In this document: in pieces, positions 42,873-51,582 of the stretch
Numbering within the stretch: the first letter of the stretch is position 1
Layout: every line of letters starts with the position of its first letter
Assembly: GCA_035379625.1 (NCBI GenBank)
Contig: DAOSVM010000002.1
Span: forward strand, 1 to 64,000
Direction of reading: 5' to 3'
Source: DAOSCP01 sp035379625
GTDB taxonomy: Bacteria > Bacteroidota > Ignavibacteria > Ignavibacteriales > DAOSCP01
Length of the DNA: 64,000 bases
The notes under the pieces: generated by a model
Told to the model about the DNA's origin: nothing
The model's database searches: none
Seen by the model: only the letters and a program-made list of their open reading frames with translations
Translations under genes and position numbers: made by a program

Positions 42873-43020
42873 TTAAAAATTAAAATTTAATAAAGTAAAT
42901 AATAATAATATTTTCATTGAAATCAAAAGATAAATAATAAAATTGTTATTTTTGATATTAGTTTATTTAATAAGCTTTAAAAAAATAAAAATTTTGATTG
43001 AATTTTACTGTTTTTTTATA

Positions 43021-43059
43021 TTAGGGCTTTAGCCCTTAAGCTTATACTGTCCGAGCTAA
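43021..43059 (-). repeat. Solitary end of the dispersed repeat family, copy E
   Basis: Read on the minus strand: TTAGCTCGGACAGTATAAGC, then TTAAGGGCT/AGCCCTAA as a short hairpin. There is no facing partner; copy F downstream faces the other way. It lies in the 306-base gap upstream of the cyclase gene, which is otherwise plain AT-rich sequence plus the MarR terminator. Confidence 0.65.
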
Positions 43060-43130
43060 ATATTAGAAAAAAATAAATTTTTATAATTGTTCTATTGAAG
43101 ATAAATGTGTTTTTAAAATTGTTATAAAAA

Positions 43131-43159
43131 AAGGAATATTCCTTTTGAGAATATTCCTT
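43131..43159 (-). terminator. Terminator of the marR-type gene
   Basis: An 11-bp perfect stem (AAGGAATATTC / GAATATTCCTT) around a 7-base loop, followed on the minus strand by TTTTTTATA. Confidence 0.9.
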
Positions 43160-43178
43160 TTTCCACTTGATGATGGAA

Positions 43179-43631
43179 TTATTTATTCATGTAGTTTTTG
43201 ATTGAATCTAAGTAGCTTTCTAATGATGTAATTAAAGCTTCTTTTTTATCGTTTTGTAATGTTCCCAAAATGGAAGTATGCATTTCCATATATTGTTTAT
43301 GAGCTTTATCAATCATATCTTTTGCTTTGTCTGTCAAATGGATTACAATATTTCTTTTGTCTTTATTGTTCAATTCTCTTTTTACAAAACCTTTATTTTC
43401 AAGAGAATTTAAAATATGAGAAATTCTGCCATAAGAAATTTGCATTGACTGAGCAATGTTTTTAATATTTACATCTTTAATAAGGTGTAAATGTGAAAGG
43501 AAATGGAACTCTGATGGAGTCAAATTATATTTTGATGTAAAATTTGACTCTAAATCGTTTGTTAATTTTTGTAATGTGCAAGTAAGAACAGATAGTCTTG
43601 TTGCAACATCATGATTGTTTTTTGGTGACAT
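43179..43631 (-). CDS. MarR-family transcriptional regulator
   Basis: A 150-residue winged-helix dimer. The fold starts with LTPSEFHFLSHLH, the recognition helix is MQISYGRISHILNSLENKG, and the wing carries KDKRNIVIHLT. Long N- and C-terminal helices form the dimer interface. GGGG precedes the ATG. It is the last gene of a minus-strand group with the antiporter, separated by 102 bases that contain long T-runs. Target and ligand are unknown, although the antiporter is an obvious candidate. Confidence 0.88.
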   Translation of the reverse strand: MSPKNNHDVATRLSVLTCTLQKLTNDLESNFTSKYNLTPSEFHFLSHLHLIKDVNIKNIAQSMQISYGRISHILNSLENKGFVKRELNNKDKRNIVIHLTDKAKDMIDKAHKQYMEMHTSILGTLQNDKKEALITSLESYLDSIKNYMNK

Positions 43632-43733
43632 GGTAACACCCCATTTGTTTAGTTAATTGATAATATTAAAAATTTACCCTAACTTAATATAATAAAATTA
43701 TTTTTTTTTTGTCAATATTTTTTTTAAAAAAAA

Positions 43734-45014
43734 TTATAGAATAAAACTTATCAAAATAAACAAAGGTAAAAGAATTAAAAGAGAAAACTTGTACATATAT
43801 TCAAAAAAATTTGGCATTTTAATATGATAATGTTCTGCTATTGTTTTTACAAGAAAATTTGGCCCATTTCCAATATATGTCATACTACCAAAAAATACAG
43901 CTCCTGTTGAAATCGCTTTCATTAAAGTTTCATTAATACCTGCAACTAAATTCCCACTTTGTGGAAGTCCTTTGGCTAATTCGTAAAATGTTACAGCAGT
44001 TGGAGTGTTATCTAAAAAAGAACTGAGTAAGCCGGTAATGAAATAAAATAAGGTTGGTGTTTGTATTCCCAAATTAGCAGCATGTGTATTCAAATATATC
44101 AAACAAGGTATCATTGTAAAAAATATACCTAAAAATAAATATGCAACTTCTTCAATCGGATGCCAAGAAAAATGATTTAAATTCCTCACTGTTTTTTTTG
44201 TGTACTTTAATGAAAGAAGCGAAAACAAAACTAAAAATATTTCTCTTAAATATGTGTACCAATGATTTTCATGCATTATTGGGAAATAAGCAGGATTTAT
44301 AAATGCTATACTTAAAACCACTCCAGCTAAAAATAAAAAATTAATTTTCCCTGTTATACTAATATTTTTTTCGTGTTTGATATCATTACTAATAGAAATT
44401 TCGCTCTCTTGCTTATAATAATGTTTATCTACAAAATAAAATATTGTTAGTAGAATAAAATTTGCAAGCAACCATTCAGGGAATAACTTGAAAAACCAAA
44501 AGAAAGATGCACCTCTCAAATACATCATAAACAAAGGCGGATCTCCCAACGGTGTAAGCAAACCACCACAATTTGCAACAATGGCAATAAAAAATAATAT
44601 AATATGAGATTTATTTTTTCTTTCTTTATTCGTATTAATGAGTGGTCTAATCAAAAGCATTGCCGCACCAGTTGTTCCCATAAATGATGCTAGTATCGCA
44701 CCAATTCCTAAAAAAATTGTATTTGTCAACGGTTTTGCAACTAAATTTCCGCTTATGTGAATTCCACCTGTAATTATAAAAAGAGAGCCCAATAAAATTA
44801 AAAAAGGAACATAATCAAAAAACATCGTATGTATAATATGTTCGCTTAATTGATTTAATATTAAATAAAAAATAACAGGGATTGACAAAATTACAGAAAC
44901 TATTAGTTTATTTTTATTATTTTCCCAAAATTTTTCTGCCACCAATGGCAGAACAGCAATCGATAACAACATCAATATAAAAGGTATTGTCGAATATACA
45001 CTTACACTATGCAT
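43734..45014 (-). CDS. NhaD/ArsB-type ion antiporter of the IT superfamily
   Basis: An inner-membrane transporter of 426 residues with about eleven helices. Conserved blocks are GGIHISGN, ASFMGTTGAAMLLIRP and CGGLLTPLGDPPLFMMYLRG in the first half, and FLDNTPTAVTFYELAKG and SMTYIGNGPNFLVKTIAE in the second. These match proteins annotated as Na/H antiporters in Bacteroidota. The start overlaps the Nudix gene stop by 8 bases. The ions moved are inferred from the family; arsenite export is a less likely alternative. Confidence 0.87.
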   Translation of the reverse strand: MHSVSVYSTIPFILMLLSIAVLPLVAEKFWENNKNKLIVSVILSIPVIFYLILNQLSEHIIHTMFFDYVPFLILLGSLFIITGGIHISGNLVAKPLTNTIFLGIGAILASFMGTTGAAMLLIRPLINTNKERKNKSHIILFFIAIVANCGGLLTPLGDPPLFMMYLRGASFFWFFKLFPEWLLANFILLTIFYFVDKHYYKQESEISISNDIKHEKNISITGKINFLFLAGVVLSIAFINPAYFPIMHENHWYTYLREIFLVLFSLLSLKYTKKTVRNLNHFSWHPIEEVAYLFLGIFFTMIPCLIYLNTHAANLGIQTPTLFYFITGLLSSFLDNTPTAVTFYELAKGLPQSGNLVAGINETLMKAISTGAVFFGSMTYIGNGPNFLVKTIAEHYHIKMPNFFEYMYKFSLLILLPLFILISFIL

Positions 45015-45666
45015 TTTTTTTAACCTTCTTTATAATTTTTATAAATTCATAAACTAATTTAGCAGTTATACCCCACAAAGTACCATATTTTGTATGATAA
45101 ACATAAACTTTATTCTTGATTCCGCCCCATTTATCGTGATATCTTTCAGGCAAATTTAAATCTTTAGTTGGAAACAATACAATTTTTTCCCCATTCTTTT
45201 CAACATACGGCTTAATTTCTATTACAATATCATAAATGTCGGGATTAGTATTCAAAAAATATTCCAGTGGAATAAAAAAAACCTTTTCTACCTCATCCTT
45301 ATTAATATTAGCATTTTCTATTTCAAAATCAGTATAACCGACAAAAGTTTCAATTAAAAAACCCATCGGTGCAATAAAAGGTGGTAATTGTCCCAAGATA
45401 TTAATTTCTTCATTTGGTATACCAATTTCTTCATATGTTTCTCTGAGTGCTGTAATCGAACAATCAGCATCGCTTAAATCCAATTTCCCACCCGGGAAGC
45501 AAATTTCTCCCCCTTGCTTGATATTTTCAGCTCGCTTTTCAAAAACAATATTTAATTTCCCATCAATTTTTTTTAGCAGCAATAAAACAGAAAAAACTTC
45601 GTAGTCACTTTCCCCTAAAATTCTTGATTTATTTTCTAAAGCTATTTTAATATTTTCAATTTCCAT
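45007..45666 (-). CDS. Nudix hydrolase, CoA pyrophosphatase type
   Basis: A 219-residue Nudix enzyme. The Nudix box runs from Gly60 to Gly82 with RETYEEIG at residues 75-82 holding the metal-binding glutamates. The preceding GGEICFPGGK fits the NudL/Pcd1 branch, which cleaves coenzyme A and its derivatives to 4'-phosphopantetheine and 3',5'-ADP. It lies upstream of and overlaps the antiporter gene. Substrate is inferred from the branch-specific motif. Confidence 0.88.
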   Translation of the reverse strand: MEIENIKIALENKSRILGESDYEVFSVLLLLKKIDGKLNIVFEKRAENIKQGGEICFPGGKLDLSDADCSITALRETYEEIGIPNEEINILGQLPPFIAPMGFLIETFVGYTDFEIENANINKDEVEKVFFIPLEYFLNTNPDIYDIVIEIKPYVEKNGEKIVLFPTKDLNLPERYHDKWGGIKNKVYVYHTKYGTLWGITAKLVYEFIKIIKKVKKNA

Positions 45667-45691
45667 AAAATTTCACTAAAAAAAATTATAT

Positions 45692-45743
45692 TTAGCTCTG
45701 ACGGTGTAAGCATAAAGCCCGCTAATGCGGGCAGGCTAACGCC
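45692..45743 (+). repeat. Solitary short-type end of the dispersed repeat family, copy F
   Basis: TTAGCTCTGACGGTGTAAGCATAAA is followed by GCCCGC-TAAT-GCGGGC (45717-45732) and GGC-TAAC-GCC. It has no facing partner before 64000. Confidence 0.72.
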
Positions 45744-45794
45744 AAAAAATATGTGAATAAAAATGCAAAGTTAAGTAAAAAATTATAAAGAAAC

Positions 45795-46553
45795 TTATTC
45801 CTCAGTTAAATAATCAACATTTACAGAAAGATAATTATTATTTTCATAATAATCTTTTTTTAAATCAAATGTATTTTTATTAAAAGGCATTTTAACTATC
45901 AAATAATCATGAAGACACCATTTCGCACCTTTGTTACATATATTAGCATTAGCCAATAATTTTATCAGATTACAAAAAGGATATGTATTTTTAATATTAA
46001 TCATTTGCTTATAATTTGCTGAAAATGAATTTGTTAAAGTATCAACTGCAAAAACACAATTTAGTTTATTTAAATAATTAGCAATATCATCACTTAAAAA
46101 AGTATCATCTTCAACCGACCCGATATCCCCATCCAAATTGTAATAACTAATCTTTTTGTAAAATAATTTTGTTGTATCAACTTTATATAAATGTTTTAAA
46201 AAATTATGTGCTACAAATGTTCCACTAGAATGAGCAATAATTATAACCTTTTTAATCTTTTTGGCTTTTTCAATAAAATCTAATACATTATCATAAACAT
46301 CTATATCATACTTCGATTTGAATAAAACATCATCAGGCCCCTTAAAAGCTATGAAAGAATAATTCTTAAAATTACTCTTAGCTTGAACAATTGATTTAGT
46401 CCAATTATTTGCCCAATCTTGTTTGACAGACCAACCTGCAAAAGTTATCAAAAAATACGAACTATCTTTTAGCTGTATATAACTTCCATTTAAACCTTTT
46501 GAATAGGCAAATAAATTGTAAATACAAAGTAATAATATAGTAAAATGCTTCAT
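45795..46553 (-). CDS. Exported alpha/beta-hydrolase-like protein
   Basis: A 252-residue protein with a signal peptide (residues 1-18). The serine-hydrolase elbow is AHSSG (Ser109), preceded by the strand KKVIIIAH; candidate acid and His residues occur in LDGD (near 145) and WCLHD (near 217). The first Gly of GxSxG is replaced by Ala. I do not recognise a named subfamily. Its start overlaps the DUF2520 stop by 4 bases, so the two are co-expressed. Lipase or esterase activity is possible but not established. Confidence 0.65.
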   Translation of the reverse strand: MKHFTILLLCIYNLFAYSKGLNGSYIQLKDSSYFLITFAGWSVKQDWANNWTKSIVQAKSNFKNYSFIAFKGPDDVLFKSKYDIDVYDNVLDFIEKAKKIKKVIIIAHSSGTFVAHNFLKHLYKVDTTKLFYKKISYYNLDGDIGSVEDDTFLSDDIANYLNKLNCVFAVDTLTNSFSANYKQMINIKNTYPFCNLIKLLANANICNKGAKWCLHDYLIVKMPFNKNTFDLKKDYYENNNYLSVNVDYLTEE

Positions 46554-47386
46554 AAAATTTTCTTAATTTCTTCTTGTATTTTCAAAACTACATTGTAATA
46601 ATCTAACAACAAATTATTATTTAAACTTTGCAGTGCTTGTCTATGCTTTTCAATTGTCAAATAATCATTCCTGATTACCGGTCCCGAAAGTGAATTTATA
46701 ATTCCATTATTTTTACTATTTTGTAGAGTAGTATCAATAATTGGAAGAATAATATCCAATAACTCTTTTTCGCTTATATTAATCTTTTCAGCTAAATATT
46801 TAGTGTAAAAAAGATTAGCAACCAAAAAATTAGATGCAAAAACACCAATTAAATGATATAAAATTTTATCTCGTTTATTTATATATTTAATTTTTAAGGA
46901 TAATTTTTCAGCCAAAATCGAAAGTAAATTCCTTAAATCATTATCATCAGTTTCAATTGCACAATAACAATTTTCAAGAGAATAAATATTTTTATCAGGA
47001 AAAGTTTGCATAATATGCATAGATCCAATAAAATTAGAATCATTATAAATTTGAGATAATATATCAGAAGAAAGAGCTGCGGAAAAATGAATAAAAAATG
47101 GTTTATTACTTAAATCTAATTCTTTTTTAATTATTATACTAAAATCTACGAGACTACTATCTGAAATTGCTAAAAAGATCAACGAATTCTTTGGAACTAC
47201 AATATTATACAAATCTGATGTATAAAATTTTATATTAAATTTTTCTGCAAATTCTTTTGCATTATTTAAATTCCTATCATAAACTCCACTTATATAAAAG
47301 CCAGCGTTTTGAAGTGAATAAACAAAGGAATGAGCCAGTCTTCCAGTACCAAAAATAAAAAAATTAAATTTATTAATTGCAATCAT
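46550..47386 (-). CDS. Rossmann-fold and DUF2520 domain protein
   Basis: A predicted NAD(P)-binding dehydrogenase-like protein of 278 residues. FGTGRLAHS (residues 12-20) is the dinucleotide loop, VFLAISD-like LIFLAISDSSL follows, and the C-terminal helical DUF2520 domain includes the conserved GPVIRND and HRQAL. Members resemble ketopantoate reductase/ProC-like enzymes, but their substrate is unknown. It overlaps the bshA gene by 14 bases and the hydrolase gene by 4, forming a tight minus-strand operon. Confidence 0.87.
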   Translation of the reverse strand: MIAINKFNFFIFGTGRLAHSFVYSLQNAGFYISGVYDRNLNNAKEFAEKFNIKFYTSDLYNIVVPKNSLIFLAISDSSLVDFSIIIKKELDLSNKPFFIHFSAALSSDILSQIYNDSNFIGSMHIMQTFPDKNIYSLENCYCAIETDDNDLRNLLSILAEKLSLKIKYINKRDKILYHLIGVFASNFLVANLFYTKYLAEKINISEKELLDIILPIIDTTLQNSKNNGIINSLSGPVIRNDYLTIEKHRQALQSLNNNLLLDYYNVVLKIQEEIKKIL

Positions 47387-48518
47387 TTTGAGAATCGATT
47401 ATTTCCATATAAAAATCTTCGTATTGCTTTGTTATAATATCGCTTCTGAAATTTTCATTTACTATATCAAGAGAATTTTGTGACATTGTTTTATAAAGAT
47501 TAGTATTTGTTAAAATTTCCTCAACAGCTGAGCTGAACTGTAAAATATCACCTACATTTACTAACAAACCATTAATTTTATGTTTCACAACTTCAGGTAA
47601 TCCACCAACATTTGTACAAACAACAGGAACACCACAAGCCATTGCTTCCAATGCAGAAAGGCCAAAACTTTCTGTGGATGATGTTAATAAAAATAAATCT
47701 GAAATGGCCAATAATTCCGAAACAGAATTTTGCTTACCTAAGAAAATAACTTTATCCGAAATATTTAATGATCTTGCCAAAGTTTCACATTTTGAATAGT
47801 CAGGACCATCTCCTACAAGTAATAATTTTGATGGAATTTTCTTTTGAACAAGTGAAAAAATTTCAATAATATCTGTTGCTCTTTTAACTGGTCGGAAATT
47901 GGAAATATGACAAATTATTTTTTCATTTTCAGATGCAAATTGGCTACGAAGCGAATTATTTCGTTTTTTAGGTGAAAATTCGTTTGTGTTTACAAAATTA
48001 TAAATAACTTTTATATTTTTATCAACATTATAATTCTTTATAGTTTCATTCTTTAAAAAATTTGAAACAGCGGTTACACCACAACTTTCTTCAATAGAAA
48101 ATTTAATTAATGGCTTAAAAGCTGGCTCAAGACCGACTAAAGTAATATCAGTTCCGTGCAGAGTAGTGATAACATTAATACGCTTATTCTCTTTCTTTAA
48201 TATTTGTTTACTCAAATAGGCACTTATTGAGTGAGGAATAGCATAATGAGCATGAAAAATTTGCAGATTTTCATATTTATAAATTTCTAAAATTTTACTA
48301 GCAAGCGCCAAAGAATATAATGGAAAATCAAATAAAGGATAAGTTGATGGATTAGCTTCGTGAAAATATATATTAGGATAAAATTTATCTAACCTATTTG
48401 GTTTGGAATAACTTATAAAATGAATTTTATGACCATTGAAACTAAGATTTTTCCCTAACTCAGTAGCTAAAACACCACTTCCACCATAAGTAGGATAGCA
48501 AGTAATACCAATATTCAT
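47373..48518 (-). CDS. bshA: N-acetyl-alpha-D-glucosaminyl L-malate synthase
   Basis: The first enzyme of bacillithiol synthesis, a GT4 glycosyltransferase joining UDP-GlcNAc to L-malate. The BshA-specific start GITCYPTYGGSG (residues 4-15), LHGTDITLVG and the EX7E motif ESFGLSALE identify it. Length (381) is standard. bshB and bshC are not in the window, but the gene implies that this organism uses bacillithiol as its low-molecular-weight thiol. The gene begins 3 bases after the EnvC-like gene. Confidence 0.95.
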   Translation of the reverse strand: MNIGITCYPTYGGSGVLATELGKNLSFNGHKIHFISYSKPNRLDKFYPNIYFHEANPSTYPLFDFPLYSLALASKILEIYKYENLQIFHAHYAIPHSISAYLSKQILKKENKRINVITTLHGTDITLVGLEPAFKPLIKFSIEESCGVTAVSNFLKNETIKNYNVDKNIKVIYNFVNTNEFSPKKRNNSLRSQFASENEKIICHISNFRPVKRATDIIEIFSLVQKKIPSKLLLVGDGPDYSKCETLARSLNISDKVIFLGKQNSVSELLAISDLFLLTSSTESFGLSALEAMACGVPVVCTNVGGLPEVVKHKINGLLVNVGDILQFSSAVEEILTNTNLYKTMSQNSLDIVNENFRSDIITKQYEDFYMEIIDSQNDCN

Positions 48519-48521
48519 AGA

Positions 48522-49751
48522 TCACCTTTGAGCTATATAGTGGGCTGGATTTATACAATTTTTTTGTTTCCATATTTCAAAATGGAAAATATATCCTTCA
48601 AGACTCTCTTCCACAAGACCTAATTTTTGGCCAGCTTTTACATATTGTCCTTCAACAATGCTAATATTTGATAAATGACCATAAACGGTACGTGTATTAT
48701 TTTCGTGAGCTATAATTACGACATTTCCATAGCCGGGGATAAACTCAACTCTAGAAATTTTACCATCAGCTGCAGCAACAACGTTTGCATTTCCATTAAC
48801 TCTAATATCAACACCATAGTTAACAGTTGTAGTATTTAATTTATCATTATAAACATTTCCAAAAGGTCTGATAATTGAGCCTTTTACTGGTGAGATAAAA
48901 TTTACATTAGTTGAAGTTTGAGAAAAATTTTGCGTTTCTGGTATTGTATTCTTTTTGTTCGAATTCCTATTCTTCTGTGATGATACTATATTATTATCGG
49001 TATTATTTTTAGGTTTAATTGTCTTGTAATCATCATCTGGAATTGAGTTTATGATATTTTGAATTTGTAAATGTGCTTTCTCTTTTAATTTTAATTCAGC
49101 GATTAAATTCTTTTTATCTTTTCTAAGTTCTTTTAAATATTTTTGTTTATTTTCGAGCTCTTTTTTTAATCTTCTTTCTTCTTCTTCTTTGTATCTTGTT
49201 ATTTCTCTTTTTGCCTCTTTTTCATCAACAAGCTGAGCCTTAAGTAACTTTAATTGTTCTAATTGTTCCGAAAGTTTAATTAAATCTTTTTTCTTTTGCT
49301 CAGAAATTTTGTTTAAATATTTATATCGTAAAATAGTATTATTTATCGATTTAGAGTTAAAAAGAAGAATTAAATCAATATTTTTTCCTTTTTTGTATAA
49401 CCATTTAATATAATTTGCATAATTAGATTTTAGTTCTTTTATAGATTTTTCTGTTTCAGCAATAGAAATTTCGATTGCTGCAATTTGACCTTCTTTAAAT
49501 TTTTCTTCATTTCTGAGTTTTACAATTAAGTTATGAAGAGCTTCTGTTTGTTTGTTATAATTTTCTATATCGTTTATGGATTTCTTCTCAATCTTGTTAA
49601 ACTCGGTAATTTTCCTTTGAATTTCTTTAATTTCGTTTTTAATTTCAATTAATTCCTTTTTCTTCTGATTTATTTTGTCTCTATTGGCAAACGAATTAAA
49701 ATTTAAAAATAAAATTATAGCTAAAATATATGTTAATATGTTGTTTTTCAT
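48522..49751 (-). CDS. EnvC-like murein hydrolase activator (degenerate M23 domain)
   Basis: A signal peptide is followed by a long coiled coil (residues about 25-230, Lys/Glu/Leu heptads), a low-complexity linker and a C-terminal LytM/M23 fold (PVKGSIIRPFG to FHFEIW). The first zinc ligand is lost: VNYGVDI has Asn where active enzymes have His. The layout and loss fit EnvC, which activates amidases at the division site rather than cutting peptidoglycan. It overlaps the DUF4292 lipoprotein gene by 4 bases, an arrangement common in Bacteroidota. Confidence 0.88.
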   Translation of the reverse strand: MKNNILTYILAIILFLNFNSFANRDKINQKKKELIEIKNEIKEIQRKITEFNKIEKKSINDIENYNKQTEALHNLIVKLRNEEKFKEGQIAAIEISIAETEKSIKELKSNYANYIKWLYKKGKNIDLILLFNSKSINNTILRYKYLNKISEQKKKDLIKLSEQLEQLKLLKAQLVDEKEAKREITRYKEEEERRLKKELENKQKYLKELRKDKKNLIAELKLKEKAHLQIQNIINSIPDDDYKTIKPKNNTDNNIVSSQKNRNSNKKNTIPETQNFSQTSTNVNFISPVKGSIIRPFGNVYNDKLNTTTVNYGVDIRVNGNANVVAAADGKISRVEFIPGYGNVVIIAHENNTRTVYGHLSNISIVEGQYVKAGQKLGLVEESLEGYIFHFEIWKQKNCINPAHYIAQR

Positions 49752-50536
49752 AGTCTAATTATTTCCACATCATCAGGTATATCAAAATCAATTATAAATT
49801 TACCTTTGTTTATATCAACTTTTTTATATTTAATTGAAATTTTTTGATTATTAATAAAATCTTCAATATTTATAAACTTAGCAATTGGCGTGCCATTTAT
49901 TATTTCAAAATTATCATAATTTGCATTGTACAGCAATTTATTTGTTTTTCTATCTATAATTTGATAGTTAAAAATTGATAAATTAGCTATTCGTATTTTA
50001 TAAGTTTCATATGTAGTGGAATCGTTATTAATAAATTTAAAGAAATAGTAATCATCTATAACATTAAAAACCTCAACTTTTTTGTTAATATTGTTGTAAA
50101 TATTAACAGTTCCTTGAAAAATTTCTTTTATTTTAGCAAAATCAAAATTTATTTTGAATGCATTTTTTATATTTTCGTTAGTCGTAGTTGTTATATATAG
50201 TTTATTATTTAATGCTTCATAAAATTTCAAATCATTTTTATAAACAAGAATTTGAGCCACTTCTAAATTAAATGGCCCAAAAATATTCATAAAAAGCGAA
50301 TCATTTCTACTAATCATTATTCTGAAATTAGTTGATTGGTCAAAATTATCAGATTTTATGCTAATATTTCCATCAGCTATAAAATGCTTAATACGCATTC
50401 TGTTAACTTCTAATCTTTTGATAAGTCTGTCATAAGATAAAGTACCAAGATTTTCGTTGTTATTTTCTTGTGGGGGAATACAACCGTGTAATATAAAAGC
50501 AATAGCTATTATAATGATAAATTTTAATCTTTCCAT
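49748..50536 (-). CDS. DUF4292-type lipoprotein
   Basis: A 262-residue lipoprotein with a lipobox ILHGC (Cys19) after a hydrophobic signal. The rest is beta-rich and resembles DUF4292/LolB-like proteins, with the repeated strand pattern FIADGNISIKSD and LFMNIFGP typical of the fold. It is the first gene of the minus-strand operon reaching bshA, and its likely promoter is in the 119 AT-rich bases divergent from the ATP-grasp gene. A role in lipoprotein or lipid handling is inferred. Confidence 0.8.
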   Translation of the reverse strand: MERLKFIIIIAIAFILHGCIPPQENNNENLGTLSYDRLIKRLEVNRMRIKHFIADGNISIKSDNFDQSTNFRIMISRNDSLFMNIFGPFNLEVAQILVYKNDLKFYEALNNKLYITTTTNENIKNAFKINFDFAKIKEIFQGTVNIYNNINKKVEVFNVIDDYYFFKFINNDSTTYETYKIRIANLSIFNYQIIDRKTNKLLYNANYDNFEIINGTPIAKFINIEDFINNQKISIKYKKVDINKGKFIIDFDIPDDVEIIRL

Positions 50537-50655
50537 AAAATTTCCTAGCTATATTTATACAATAAGATTATAAAAAAATTATAATTTTATTTATATTGAA
50601 AAAATAAAAAAATTATATTTTTTAAAGTTAAGAATTTAATTACAGATTTCAAATT

Positions 50656-51582
50656 ATGAAAGAAATTTATGATTTAGCCATATCATGGGTTTGGGAATAT
50701 GATGAAGATTTTGTAAAAAAAATAGAAGAGTATTTCCAAAAGAATAATTTAAAGACATTTGTAATTAGGGAATACAATATTAAAGAAGTTACAGAGCGGG
50801 TAAAAAATAATGAACTATTTTTTTATTGCTATTTAGATCGTGCAAGTGATGCAGATGAGAATTTTGCTGAATTAGCATCATTAACATATCATAAAGGAAT
50901 ATATGTTATAAATCCTTATGACCAAGTAAAGTTTTCTAACGATAAAGCAACAATGCACCTAGAATTAATTAGTGCAAATATCAATACACCTTATACAATA
51001 ATATTACCGCCTTATAATCATAATAATGATATTTATATTTCAATAGATAGTTTAGCAAGGTTGGGAAGACCTTTTGTAATTAAACCAGCAAATACTACTG
51101 GTGGTGGAATGGGAGTGGTTACAGGTGCAGAAGAATTACAACATATTTTAGAAGAGAGAAAAACTTTCAAAGATGATAAATATTTGCTTCAAGAAAAAAT
51201 AATTCCACTTTATATTGACAACAAAAGAGCTTGGTTTAGAGCAATTTATGCTTTTAATAAACCTTTTATTACGTGGTGGGATGATTTAACGCATATTTAT
51301 ACAATTTTAAATGATGATGAGATAAAAAAATACAAGTTACAAGATCTTTTTAAAATTACAAAAAAAATTGCTCAAATAACAAAAATGGATTTTTTCTCAA
51401 CCGAAATAGCATTTTGCAAAACAGGCAAATTTGTTGTTATAGATTATGTTAATGATCAATGTGATATGAGATTTAAATCTCTTCATTATGACGGTGTACC
51501 TGATGAAATTATAAATGGTATAATAATTGAAATGTCTAAATTTGTAAAAAAAATTAAGAAAAATAGTGCAAATCAAGTATGA
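50656..51582 (+). CDS. ATP-grasp domain protein
   Basis: A 308-residue protein with an ATP-grasp fold like RimK and glutathione-synthase enzymes. The ATP-binding loop is FVIKPANTTGGGMGV near residue 137, and the metal-binding residues are in FVVIDYVNDQCDMR near 265. The N-terminal domain has no recognised name. Such enzymes join a carboxylate to an amine or thiol. The stop overlaps ftsK by 4 bases. The substrate is not evident from the sequence. Confidence 0.8.
   Translation: MKEIYDLAISWVWEYDEDFVKKIEEYFQKNNLKTFVIREYNIKEVTERVKNNELFFYCYLDRASDADENFAELASLTYHKGIYVINPYDQVKFSNDKATMHLELISANINTPYTIILPPYNHNNDIYISIDSLARLGRPFVIKPANTTGGGMGVVTGAEELQHILEERKTFKDDKYLLQEKIIPLYIDNKRAWFRAIYAFNKPFITWWDDLTHIYTILNDDEIKKYKLQDLFKITKKIAQITKMDFFSTEIAFCKTGKFVVIDYVNDQCDMRFKSLHYDGVPDEIINGIIIEMSKFVKKIKKNSANQV

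Noticed and set aside
43021..45743. Copies E and F as the two ends of a large element carrying marR, antiporter and Nudix genes
   Set aside because: Their outer TTAGCTC edges point inward, opposite to the three complete elements, so they cannot bound one unit of the same kind.
48522..49751. Active M23 peptidase
   Set aside because: The first zinc ligand position is Asn (VNYGVDI) and the protein has the EnvC coiled-coil layout, so an activator role fits better.
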